From positions 1 through 64,000 of the forward strand of contig JAHBTL010000015.1 of the NCBI GenBank assembly GCA_019638615.1: a stretch of DNA of 64,000 bases, read 5' to 3'. Shown in pieces: positions 15,662-24,251 of the stretch; positions within the stretch are counted from its first letter, which is position 1, and every line of letters starts with the position of its first letter. Origin of the DNA: Chitinophagaceae bacterium (GTDB lineage Bacteria; Bacteroidota; Bacteroidia; Chitinophagales; Chitinophagaceae). A program made the translations under genes and the position numbers. The notes under the pieces are model-generated. The model saw nothing but the letters and a program-made list of their open reading frames with translations. It was not told where the DNA came from and did not search any database.

Positions 15662-18600
15662 TTGAGCGCACTCGGTTTGTTATATCAACGCACCATTCGG
15701 TGGAAGAAACAGGTACTGATACCGGGAGCAGTCCTGGTTTTTTTTTCAATTGCGGCTTCCGCCCAGAACAAGGCAGCTTTTACCATGAGTAAAAGTGAAG
15801 GTTGTGCGCCGTTATCTGTAAATTTCTCCGATCAGTCTGCCGGGAACGTTGCTTCACGCGTCTGGAATCTCGGAAGCGGTGATATTTCCAATCATGACAA
15901 CAATGTGGGAAGCATTTTTGCCGCACCGGGCACTTATAATATCACACTTACCGTCACTTTTTCCAATGGACAGGTTGAATCGCTTACCCAACAGGTGCGA
16001 GTATACGAAAAGCCTTCGGCCGATTTTGTTCCGGCAGTTCAGCAGGAATGTGGTTCCTCCCGCGTGCTATTTACCGCCTCCTCTCCTCCCGGCAATAATA
16101 CCACCTATGAATGGGATTTTGGCGATGGCAACCATTCTGCCGAAACATCGCCGATGCATCAATATAGCCGGGAAGGAAACTACCAGGTAAAGCTTACCGC
16201 TGCCAACGGGACGTGTAAAACAGATTTTACTGCCCAGGTAGTTGTTCCGAAAGCCGGTATACCACTCAGTGCACAAATTGTTACAGCTCCTCAAAATGCC
16301 TGTGCGCAAAAAACACTTAGCTTCCTGGGTTCAATTACGGGCGCAGCGCCTGGTGAGTATACCGTACAATGGAACTTTGGAGACAACACTACGGCAACCG
16401 GGCTGAATGCCACACATCGTTATACTGCGGCAGGAACCTATACGGTTAAACTCATCGCCACCAGCAACACCGGTACATGTAGCGATACTGCCTTGCAGCA
16501 GGTTACCGTACAGCCAAAGGTTGCCGCGGCATTCAGCGCCAGCAGTCTTTTTAGCTGCACAGTTCCTTTTAACGTACGCTTCACCAACCAAAGCACGGGC
16601 GGAGCCAACATGCAGTACAAATGGAATTTCGGGGGCAATAACGAATCATCAGCCGTTAATCCTGAATATAATTTTACCACGCCCGGCAATAAAACGATCA
16701 AGCTTGTTGTAACAGATGGCAGCGGCGAAGGAGGTTGCAGCGACTCTACGGTAAAAACACAATATATCAGGATAGGAAACCCCTCTCCTGATTTTTATTA
16801 TACTCCGGCAGAAGGTTGCTTCCCCCTGAATGTTCGCTTTGCTCTAAATACCGGGAATACAAACGCTGCCGATCCTGTGACCAGCTATACATGGGATTGG
16901 GGAGACGGCTCCCATTTTACCACGAGCAGTTCTTCCGCTATCAGGCATACTTATAACGACGTAGGGACGTATGACATCACTTTGACAGTGACGACGAGAA
17001 GCGGCTGCACAAGTACATCTCCTGTACATAAAGTAACAGTAACCGCTACCTGCACCGACGATGGAGTTGTTTCCGAAGGAGGCGCTTTTACTACTTCACG
17101 CAATTGTTCCGACAAATACAGGATATCTTTTGATGGCACTGCTGCGCGCTACACATTCGTAAGCTGGGACTTTGGCGACGGATCTCCGGTAAATACAGAC
17201 AATCCCGCTACGCATACTTTCCCGGATACTAAAAAAGAGTGGCTGGTAACGCTTACCAGGCGGAATAACAATACCAACCAGACAGAAACGATCACCAAAA
17301 AGATATTGATTGTTGATGAAAAACCGGCATTCACCGTAAATAAAACGAATACCTGCACCAACATGGCCATCCGGTTTACTACACAGGGAATAGACCCCAC
17401 CAACATTAAAAGATATATATGGGATTGGGGAGACGGTTCACCGCAAAAAATTATTACCAACAACCTGCGAACCGGCAGATATACTACCGGGAACACCAGT
17501 TACCGCTATAACCGAAGCGGCAAATTTTCGCCTAAGCTGATTATCGAAGACAAACTGGGTTGCATGGATTCAATAGAACTTGACCAGCCTGTAACCATCA
17601 GCGGCCCTACGGTAGATTTTACGGCTACTCCTGCCAGTTCCTGCAGCTCGCCTTTGCCTGTTAGTTTTACAAGCACTTCAACATCCAGTTCAGGCGTTCC
17701 CATCGTATCGTGGCAATGGACATTTGATGGCAATAACACATTTACAACAACAGAGGACAGCACAGTGCAATACCTGTATGCACCCGACGAAGACTACAAA
17801 GCATATACAGTAAAGCTAAAAATAAAAGACGCCGATGGCTGCGAAAATGAAATTTCAAAACCAGATCTTATCCAGGTTACAAACAGCAAGGCCTCATTTA
17901 CAAGTTCAGATACACTCGTGTGCGGGAAGAACGATATCGGGTTCAATAATACTTCTGTAGCGCAAACAGCCAGTTTCACCTGGCATTGGGGCGATGGCAG
18001 CACAACGGAAACCACCAGTAAAGATCCCATTTCGCACACCTATGCAAGCGATGGCATATATACGGTAAAACTGGTTGTAAAACCAACTGCAGGCGGCTGC
18101 GCCGACAGTATGGTGAGAACCGATTACATAAAAATCGTAAAACCAAAGGCAGACTTTACTATAGGCGACACGCTTCAGTGTGTTCCCGTTGCCGTGGGAT
18201 TCGAAAATACTTCAACATACGCTATTGAATACACCTGGAACTTTGATAACGGTAATACCTATACGCAAAAAGATCCGCCACCCCAAACCTATACTTCGCC
18301 GGGTACTTACACTGCAACAGTAATTGCAAAAGGCATCAATGGTTGTGCCGATACCACGGGCAAAACATTCAGGATCAAAGGCCCCATCGCTACCATATCG
18401 GTTAACGGCAGCGGAGGATGCGCTCCCTACCTCTTCGACGCAAAAGTTTCAGGGAACGATATCAGCACCTGTAGCTGGGATTTCGGTGATGGAACTGCTA
18501 TCGAAACTTCCGGGCCCGACTCCGTTGTGTCGCACACTTATACGCTTCCGGGTAGCTATACCCCAACAGTGATACTGACCAACGAAGAAGGCTGCACCAA

Positions 18601-20140
18601 TACCATTACAGCATCACAGCCTGTAAGGGTAGGGCTGGCAGAAGCTTCATTTTCTGTAGACAATACCAGGTTCTGCGATGCAGGAACTGCTGTATTTACC
18701 AATACCTCTCCGGCAGATAACCATTTTACACAACAACTATGGGATTTTGGGGATGGAAAAAGCTTTAACGGCGCCAACCCTCCTCCCCATCTCTACGACA
18801 AACCCGGAACCTATCCGGTTTCACTGATCGTAGAAACGGATTTTGGTTGCCGCGATACTGTCAACGCCGATTCTCCTGTAACAGTCAGCGCTAAACCCAA
18901 ACTGTCTGTTACGGGCAGTGATGCTGCATGTGAAGGCGACATCATTCGCATGGAAGGTGCGATCCAATCTTCCAGTCCTGTTTTCTCTATCTCCTGGTTT
19001 TCCAACGGGGCAACCATAGGCAATTCAACCCTGCTGGAGCTCCCGGCAACTGCTACGGGCAGCGTTCCGTTTTTATTTACTGCGGTTACCGAACAGGGTT
19101 GTGCAGATACCATCCAAAAAAACATCACGGTTCATTCCCTGCCTGTACCTGACGCCACACCCGACACAACGGTATGTGCCGGATCTCCTGTGATGCTTCA
19201 TGCTTCCGGGGGCGGCACTTATGTATGGGAATCTGAAGAGGCGATCGAAAACCCCAACGCATCCGGCATTACCATCATGCCGCAAACAAGCGCCGGCTAT
19301 TTTGTAACCGTCACCAGTCCGTTTGGCTGTGTGCAAAAAGATACGGTGAATATAATAGCGGAAGCCCTGGTAAATCTTGTTGCCCGTACCGACTACAGCA
19401 TCTGCAAAGGTGACCTGATCCGTTTAAACGCATCGGGCAATACCAACAGCTTTAGCTGGTATCCCGTCGGGGATATGGATCAACCCAACACATCCTCGCC
19501 AACAGTTTCTCCCGATACCAGCACCTCCTATCTTGTGATTGGACACAGTGAGAATAGTTGTCCCGACGACAGTGCGGCAGTATATGTAGCAGTATCAGAT
19601 ACCCCTACAGTTCAACTGGAAAATGATATCACTATCCTGGGTGGCGCGCCCTTTACTTTACAGGTACAGGCAAGCAACAATGTCGTCAATTATGAATGGA
19701 GCCCGCCTGACGGACTGAGCTGCTACACCTGCCCGAACCCGGTGGCACTGCCGGAAAAAGATCAGCAATATGTTGTAACAGTTGCAACATCCGACGGGTG
19801 CAAGGCGTCGGATACCATAGCGATCGCCCTGCTCTGCAACAAACTGGCTATTTATATTCCCAATGCATTTACACCCAACGGCGATGGACTGAATGACAGG
19901 TTTTACATCAAAGGTTTTGGTTTAAAAACTGTAAACTACCTGCGTATTTTCGACAGGTGGGGCAGAGAAATATTCAGCCGGAGAAACTTCGAAGCAAATG
20001 ATCCCCGCATGGGCTGGGATGGAACCCTGCCCGGAAGCAATCTGCCATCCGGACCTTCCACTTATGCCTATGTTACTGAAGTGGTTTGCAGCGAGGGGAT
20101 CCCGACCGTCCTTCGGGGCCAGGTTACACTGATCAGGTAA
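15662..20140 (+). CDS. Giant PKD-repeat protein with type IX secretion (type B) sorting domain
   Basis: A 1,492-residue surface or secreted protein. A signal peptide (VLVFFSIAASAQ) is followed by about twelve PKD-type repeats up to residue ~1,090, each marked by a WDFGDG, WDWGDG, WNFGDN or similar core and a GTYTVKL-type strand. Next come Ig-like or SprB-like segments with cysteine pairs (DTTVCAGSPV, DYSICKGDLI). The last 90 residues are the gliding-motility-type C-terminal domain: IYIPNAFTPNGDGLNDRFYI, FDRWGREIF, WDGTLPGS. That domain directs export through the type IX system. Likely roles are adhesion or gliding. The start is a TTG at 15662, since an in-frame stop lies at 15644-15646 and the first ATG is after the signal peptide. 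Confidence 0.9.
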   Translation: MSALGLLYQRTIRWKKQVLIPGAVLVFFSIAASAQNKAAFTMSKSEGCAPLSVNFSDQSAGNVASRVWNLGSGDISNHDNNVGSIFAAPGTYNITLTVTFSNGQVESLTQQVRVYEKPSADFVPAVQQECGSSRVLFTASSPPGNNTTYEWDFGDGNHSAETSPMHQYSREGNYQVKLTAANGTCKTDFTAQVVVPKAGIPLSAQIVTAPQNACAQKTLSFLGSITGAAPGEYTVQWNFGDNTTATGLNATHRYTAAGTYTVKLIATSNTGTCSDTALQQVTVQPKVAAAFSASSLFSCTVPFNVRFTNQSTGGANMQYKWNFGGNNESSAVNPEYNFTTPGNKTIKLVVTDGSGEGGCSDSTVKTQYIRIGNPSPDFYYTPAEGCFPLNVRFALNTGNTNAADPVTSYTWDWGDGSHFTTSSSSAIRHTYNDVGTYDITLTVTTRSGCTSTSPVHKVTVTATCTDDGVVSEGGAFTTSRNCSDKYRISFDGTAARYTFVSWDFGDGSPVNTDNPATHTFPDTKKEWLVTLTRRNNNTNQTETITKKILIVDEKPAFTVNKTNTCTNMAIRFTTQGIDPTNIKRYIWDWGDGSPQKIITNNLRTGRYTTGNTSYRYNRSGKFSPKLIIEDKLGCMDSIELDQPVTISGPTVDFTATPASSCSSPLPVSFTSTSTSSSGVPIVSWQWTFDGNNTFTTTEDSTVQYLYAPDEDYKAYTVKLKIKDADGCENEISKPDLIQVTNSKASFTSSDTLVCGKNDIGFNNTSVAQTASFTWHWGDGSTTETTSKDPISHTYASDGIYTVKLVVKPTAGGCADSMVRTDYIKIVKPKADFTIGDTLQCVPVAVGFENTSTYAIEYTWNFDNGNTYTQKDPPPQTYTSPGTYTATVIAKGINGCADTTGKTFRIKGPIATISVNGSGGCAPYLFDAKVSGNDISTCSWDFGDGTAIETSGPDSVVSHTYTLPGSYTPTVILTNEEGCTNTITASQPVRVGLAEASFSVDNTRFCDAGTAVFTNTSPADNHFTQQLWDFGDGKSFNGANPPPHLYDKPGTYPVSLIVETDFGCRDTVNADSPVTVSAKPKLSVTGSDAACEGDIIRMEGAIQSSSPVFSISWFSNGATIGNSTLLELPATATGSVPFLFTAVTEQGCADTIQKNITVHSLPVPDATPDTTVCAGSPVMLHASGGGTYVWESEEAIENPNASGITIMPQTSAGYFVTVTSPFGCVQKDTVNIIAEALVNLVARTDYSICKGDLIRLNASGNTNSFSWYPVGDMDQPNTSSPTVSPDTSTSYLVIGHSENSCPDDSAAVYVAVSDTPTVQLENDITILGGAPFTLQVQASNNVVNYEWSPPDGLSCYTCPNPVALPEKDQQYVVTVATSDGCKASDTIAIALLCNKLAIYIPNAFTPNGDGLNDRFYIKGFGLKTVNYLRIFDRWGREIFSRRNFEANDPRMGWDGTLPGSNLPSGPSTYAYVTEVVCSEGIPTVLRGQVTLIR

Positions 20141-20161
20141 GAATGCTAAAAAACGAGTGGT

Positions 20162-20923
20162 TTAAAGCGCTCTGATCCAAATATTACGAAAACCAATCTC
20201 ACTGCCATGCTCCTGCAATCTGATAGCGCCTTCCCCGTGAGGTTTATAATAAGGTATCCCAATGTATTCACTGGTACCCTGGATCTCAAAATGGTTAAGG
20301 ATCAGCACTCCATTATGTACCAGGGTTATATAAGCCGGTTTTTCAACCGTTCCATTGCTTCTAAACCGCGGTTGGGTATAGTAAATATCAAAAGTGTTCC
20401 ATTCTCCGGGTTTGCTGGCAGCATTTGCCATTGGAATTACCTGCTTATATATACTGCCCATCTGCCCGTTTGCATAAAGAGGTGTTTCGTTGTGATACGA
20501 ATTAAAAATCTGGACTTCGTACCGCTCCTGGAGGAATACACCGCTATTACCCGCGTTGTTCCGGTTGGCACTATTTTTTGCGTTTACCGGAATTTTAAAT
20601 TCAAGGTGCAACTGGCAATCACCAAACTTTTGACGGGTTTGGATATCCCCGGCTCCTGATTGAATGGTCATTGCACCATCTTTCAATGCCCAACGGCAGG
20701 GGGCATTGTCTTTGGACATGACCCAATTATCGAGATGCACGCCATTAAAAAGCACGATGGCGTCGGAAGGGGGCGCTCCATTCGTGCCCGGTGTAACTAT
20801 TTTAGGTTTGGGTTCTTCGATCTCTGTTGCTTCAGGCCTGGTAAAATCTTTTTCCCAGGGGTTTTGAGCATGGATAAGCATACAACTCGATAACATTATC
20901 AGCAAAAAGAATGACTTCTTCAT
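20162..20923 (-). CDS. DUF1080 (3-keto-disaccharide hydrolase-like) secreted protein
   Basis: About 253 residues. A signal peptide (FLLIMLSSCMLIHAQ) precedes one DUF1080 concanavalin-like domain: DAIVLFNGVHLDNWVMSKD, then WALKDGAMTIQSGAG, FGDCQLHLEFKIPV, NSGVFLQERYEVQIFNSYHN, and IRLQEHGSEIGFRNIWIRAL at the end. Family members cleave 3-keto-glucosides in periplasmic glycoside oxidation pathways, but many are uncharacterised and some may only bind sugar. The ATG at 20923 (MKKSFF) is preferred over 20941, because it begins the signal peptide directly. It is convergent with the PKD gene, with 21 bases between. Confidence 0.85.
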   Translation of the reverse strand: MKKSFFLLIMLSSCMLIHAQNPWEKDFTRPEATEIEEPKPKIVTPGTNGAPPSDAIVLFNGVHLDNWVMSKDNAPCRWALKDGAMTIQSGAGDIQTRQKFGDCQLHLEFKIPVNAKNSANRNNAGNSGVFLQERYEVQIFNSYHNETPLYANGQMGSIYKQVIPMANAASKPGEWNTFDIYYTQPRFRSNGTVEKPAYITLVHNGVLILNHFEIQGTSEYIGIPYYKPHGEGAIRLQEHGSEIGFRNIWIRAL

Positions 20924-21174
20924 GGAATATAATTTACGCATGGAATTTCCTTTTAAATATAACGCTTATAGTTAAATCCATAAGGATCAAAAGGATCAAA
21001 CAGCTTGGGTGCATTTCAGATCTTCGCTTCTGTTTAAGGTTACCAACCTTGGAGAACAATAATACCTGTATCTGCATGTATCGCCTGGTTACCTCCAAAA
21101 TTCAAACCTAAAAATACAGGTGCGGATTTTTGAATATTATTGGGTAGATATAATATAATAATATATTTATATAA

Positions 21175-21501
21175 AATTTTTCATCTTTTGAAAAATATAC
21201 CCTTGCCTGTTTTCGGGTAGCCATTCCGTTTAGTGCAGCGGCATTAATGAAAGTGGTAACAAACTTCAGGAGGTTTTTTGGCGGGAGTTTTGCCCTGCAC
21301 GTTTTCTTCAAATAGTTTCAGTATTTCCGGGCGACGGATTTTTTCCCAGTCCGCTTTGTTGGCGATTTTCTTTCCTGATTGTGTAATTAAAACATCCGGA
21401 AGCTGATAAGTTGTATCAGCTATATATTTTTGTGCGCGGGCTCCTGCCGTTATCAGCACCGCGATAGCAACAAGCCATATATGCAATCTCAATCTGTTCA
21501 T
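21175..21501 (-). pseudogene. Decayed glucuronoyl-esterase-like gene (N-terminal remnant)
   Basis: The first frame (21501-21244) has a signal peptide (LVAIAVLITAGARAQ) and then LPDVLITQSGKKI and WEKIRRPEILKLFEENVQGK. This is the start of a CE15 glucuronoyl-esterase-type alpha/beta hydrolase. The frame ends soon after. In a neighbouring frame the next residues, FINAAALNGMATRKQARVYF, resemble the following family segment (ALGGKATRK-type), so a frameshift near 21260 is likely. The homology then stops in AT-rich DNA near 21180. Full-length enzymes are about 400 residues; no catalytic Ser, Glu or His region remains. It cannot encode an active esterase. Confidence 0.7.
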
Positions 21502-21806
21502 GATCGTTTACCAGGCCGCTTTAAATGAATGCCGGAAGCCGAAAATAAAAAATAAAACAGGAAATCGAACAACAGCAATCGGTTCAATTAAGCTTATATA
21601 AACAGTCTCTTATACTTTGCATCTTCTCTATGGACTTAACATACGCAATTAGACTTTACTAATTCATTCATCTTTCCAAACAAAAACCCAGATCCGCGCC
21701 CACCTTAAAGATGGGAATTGAAAATGAACAAATGTGAATAGTTTTACATAGTATTCTAAAAATAGTAACCGTCTTTATCCCTAGATAAAGAATATTTTTA
21801 AATCTT
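21502..21806. other. AT-rich intergenic gap with one small hairpin
   Basis: No coding signal or known repeat was seen in these 305 bases. The only structure is TCTTTATC and GATAAAGA, separated by four bases, at 21772-21791, 16 bases after the stop of the minus-strand gene at 21807. It could end that transcript, but the following T-run is poor. Confidence 0.5.
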
Positions 21807-22778
21807 CTATCGAATACCCGCTTTCATGGAAATTTTGTCCACTTTCATAGCCACATCAAAATTACCGGGTAACTCCCAGCCTATATACATACTGGCAATA
21901 CTAAGTTTTTCAAAAGTTGTATTTTTCATAAATCCCCTGGAAACGGCAAGCTCATATGCGTTTTTTAACATTCTAAATACATCAACTCGCATATGTTGAG
22001 GTACATTTAGTTGGACACTATTATTTAAAAAGTCTTCACCTTTTGGATTAATAACAAATTTCTCTGTCTTATCTTCTTTACCTCCGTCTTGTTGAGCAAA
22101 AAATGGGGAATAATCGTATCTGTAATCATAAATTGGCAAACCAAACCAAAAGTAATCTCCATAAGTTGGGGATGTGGGATCCCTATCATTTAATGTAATA
22201 TACCAAATAAATAATGCCGTGTGCAAACCTGAATTAAAGTGTATATTATTGTTTTTTTCTTTTGTTAAATTGAATTCAAGAGCATACTCTAAGAAATTAA
22301 TATCGCTGATTTTAACCTGTACAGGCAGCGATGGAACTTCCAGAATAAAATGAATCCAGGCTTCTCCTTCTTTTCTGTCTTTTGTGTAATCTTTTGAACC
22401 ATCAATATCTAACACAAATCCGCCCGTATCATTGTTAATTTTAAGTGTTTTGCTACCATCAAAATAAACATCTGTATTTCCTTCTTTGGTATGCACACTG
22501 TTGATCAGGTTTTTTGTACAGCCCCATTGTCCAATCCGCCAATCTGTTTTTTCAGCCATTTCGCCATATTGTAAGCGCCCGATGTCATGATTTTCTTTAT
22601 ACCGTGAATCATACCCCGTTAATCTAAATCCTTTATTAAACCCCGGAATTAATTCAATCTCATATTTTTCCTTTTTTTTCATATAGTGCCCAACTGTTGG
22701 GACTGCCATTGAGATCAGGAAAATAATTATAGCTACTTTTCCTGATTGTTTTTTAATAATTTGTTTGATTTCAATCAT
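21807..22778 (-). CDS. Uncharacterised secreted protein, paralogue of the gene at 23200-24186
   Basis: A 323-residue protein from the ATG at 22778 (MIEIKQIIKKQSGKVAIII). A longer frame to 23051 would run through repeat DNA and is rejected. One N-terminal hydrophobic helix (AIIIFLISMAVPTVG) suggests export or membrane anchoring. The rest is beta-rich and shares ordered blocks with the next gene: GEAWIHFILE, NSGLHTALFIWYITLNDRDP, SPTYGDYFWFGLPIYDYR, a KEDKTEKFV segment, and SMYIGWELPGNFD near the end. The family is not one I can name. Its place downstream of SusCD and an IPT/TIG lipoprotein suggests a carbohydrate-related surface or periplasmic role, possibly an unclassified hydrolase or lyase of jelly-roll type. 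Confidence 0.75.
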   Translation of the reverse strand: MIEIKQIIKKQSGKVAIIIFLISMAVPTVGHYMKKKEKYEIELIPGFNKGFRLTGYDSRYKENHDIGRLQYGEMAEKTDWRIGQWGCTKNLINSVHTKEGNTDVYFDGSKTLKINNDTGGFVLDIDGSKDYTKDRKEGEAWIHFILEVPSLPVQVKISDINFLEYALEFNLTKEKNNNIHFNSGLHTALFIWYITLNDRDPTSPTYGDYFWFGLPIYDYRYDYSPFFAQQDGGKEDKTEKFVINPKGEDFLNNSVQLNVPQHMRVDVFRMLKNAYELAVSRGFMKNTTFEKLSIASMYIGWELPGNFDVAMKVDKISMKAGIR

Positions 22779-22824
22779 AGTGTGAATTAATTTATCAATG
22801 CTGGAAAAGCGTATCGCTACAGGA

Positions 22825-22862
22825 GTTCCCAACCTTTGGCCATAGGGTTCCGAACCTTTCAA
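22825..22862. repeat. Decayed pieces of repeat family 1
   Basis: GTTCCCAACCTTT and GGGTTCCGAACCTTTC lie head to tail rather than as a palindrome. Each matches one arm of the family-1 element (6455-6488). They adjoin the larger structured element that follows. Confidence 0.5.
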
Positions 22863-22882
22863 ATTTTCGCTTCGTATGCGGC

Positions 22883-23124
22883 ATTCCGGTCGGTGAGACA
22901 CTATAGCCGTCAACTTAGGAAATCTGGCGCTTAAATACCCCGAATGGGGTTTAATTTGAATAGCCATCGGTGTAACCGGTGGTATATTTGCGACAATTTT
23001 ACATTGAACCCCTACGGGGTTCAACAAAACTTCGGCATTGCTGTCCCCCAACTTTGTTGGGGGCTATTCAAATTCAAGCCCTTCGGGCTTAAGTTGACGG
23101 CTATGGTGAGACACCGACCGGTAG
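22883..23124. repeat. MITE-like element with long inverted arms and nested hairpins
   Basis: A left arm at 22883-22917 and a right arm at 23090-23124 are inverted copies: both carry CCGGTCGGTG at the outer end and ATAGCCGTCAACTTA at the inner end, with a short differing middle. Between them are hairpins at 22937-22950 (ACCCC/GGGGT), 23006-23022 (GAACCCC/GGGGTTC), 23045-23063 (CCCCCAAC/GTTGGGGG) and 23076-23090 (AAGCCC/GGGCTT). No frame is open. It separates the two paralogous genes and looks like a non-autonomous mobile element or a nested set of palindromic repeats. Confidence 0.65.
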
Positions 23125-23199
23125 CGGCTCTACAGGCGGGTGTCACCATCCGCCTGCGAAAAATACACCCGATGATTTGCCCTGTTTCCCCTATCAGTG

Positions 23200-24186
23200 T
23201 TATCTTTTTACCGGCACATACTTCAGGTCGAAGCCTTTGAATTCAAATCCCGCATCAAAAGTGCCCGGTACTTCCCATCCGAGATACATACCGCTTACAC
23301 GGATATCATCTATATAAGCGCCTTTTACATATCCCCGCTCTTTTGCAACATCAAACGCCTTTACCATCAAAGGCTTCAGGTTTTTCTCAATCTTTATCCA
23401 GTTGCCATCGTGAAAGCTGCCCTGCATATAATCGGTGGTGCCAACACTGTATATGAACAAACCCGTGGCATCGTCTTTCCCAACATCTTTCGCTGCATAT
23501 ACCTTCTGTTGGCGTTTGCGGTAGTCGTAAAAAGGCACGCCAAACCATACCAGCTCACCATAGCTGGGCGATTGCGGATTAAGATTTTGCAGGGTGATGA
23601 ATAACTGAAACTGGGCGGTATGTAGTCCCGCTTCAAAGCTGCCGGGAGGCATCTGAGAAATACAATTCACCAGGCGTCCTTCAAAATTCAATATCAGTTC
23701 GTCTGTATATTTTAAAAAAGGTTTTGTTACAAACTCCTGCTCAATCAATAAATGCGGCCAGGCTTCGCCGCGTTTACGGGGACGATCGTATTCTGCCGAC
23801 GCTTTCACATCCATACGGATCTTTGTTGTATTACCCTCACGAACAAACGAAACCAGCTTACCCTTGTTTTCATACCACTTAGTCCCGTCTTTTTCTACCC
23901 TATCGCTTTGGTGTAATAAATATTTACTGGCCCATTCAGCCAGTTGCCAGGTGGGTTTGCCGCCCTTTTTACCAAAGGGATATAACACCTCACCTGCCGA
24001 AGGTGCCCCGCTTACATTACCTCTTAAATAAAGCCCCGCTTCAAAACTATGATCACCCAATAAAGAAACCGGCGTCACTGCCGCGCTGCCCGTACCGGAA
24101 TCGACCGACTGGATAGTTGAATTCATTTTTTTACAGCAGGCTGTCAGCATTAGGCAACTAACCAGTATAGAAACAAAAGATTTCAT
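23200..24186 (-). CDS. Uncharacterised lipoprotein, paralogue of the gene at 21807-22778
   Basis: A 328-residue protein from the ATG at 24186. The signal peptide ends in the lipobox LMLTAC (then CKK), so it is probably lipidated. Blocks shared with its neighbour are GEAWPHLLIEQEF, SFEAGLHTAQFQLFITLQNL, SPSYGELVWFGVPFYDYRKR, a VGKDDATGLFIYS segment and SGMYLGWEVPGTFDAGFEF. The conserved histidine in GLHTA and the paired aromatics of WFGxPxYDYR are the most striking invariants. It follows the IPT/TIG lipoprotein gene by 65 bases and ends PUL B together with its paralogue. No family name can be assigned; a glycan-active or glycan-binding beta-sandwich is the best guess. Confidence 0.78.
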   Translation of the reverse strand: MKSFVSILVSCLMLTACCKKMNSTIQSVDSGTGSAAVTPVSLLGDHSFEAGLYLRGNVSGAPSAGEVLYPFGKKGGKPTWQLAEWASKYLLHQSDRVEKDGTKWYENKGKLVSFVREGNTTKIRMDVKASAEYDRPRKRGEAWPHLLIEQEFVTKPFLKYTDELILNFEGRLVNCISQMPPGSFEAGLHTAQFQLFITLQNLNPQSPSYGELVWFGVPFYDYRKRQQKVYAAKDVGKDDATGLFIYSVGTTDYMQGSFHDGNWIKIEKNLKPLMVKAFDVAKERGYVKGAYIDDIRVSGMYLGWEVPGTFDAGFEFKGFDLKYVPVKR

Positions 24187-24251
24187 ATTATATTTTAAAA
24201 TAGCAGCCATGCCCGCAGAGAAGGCAGGCATGGTGCATGTTCATAAAAAAA

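Noticed and set aside
21036..21053. AAGGTTACCAACCTTGG as a further family-1 repeat
   Set aside because: Only about one half of one arm matches; too short to separate from chance.
22779..23051. N-terminal extension of the 21807 gene to 23051
   Set aside because: The extra 91 residues are translated from inverted-repeat DNA; the ATG at 22778 begins a normal membrane/signal helix.
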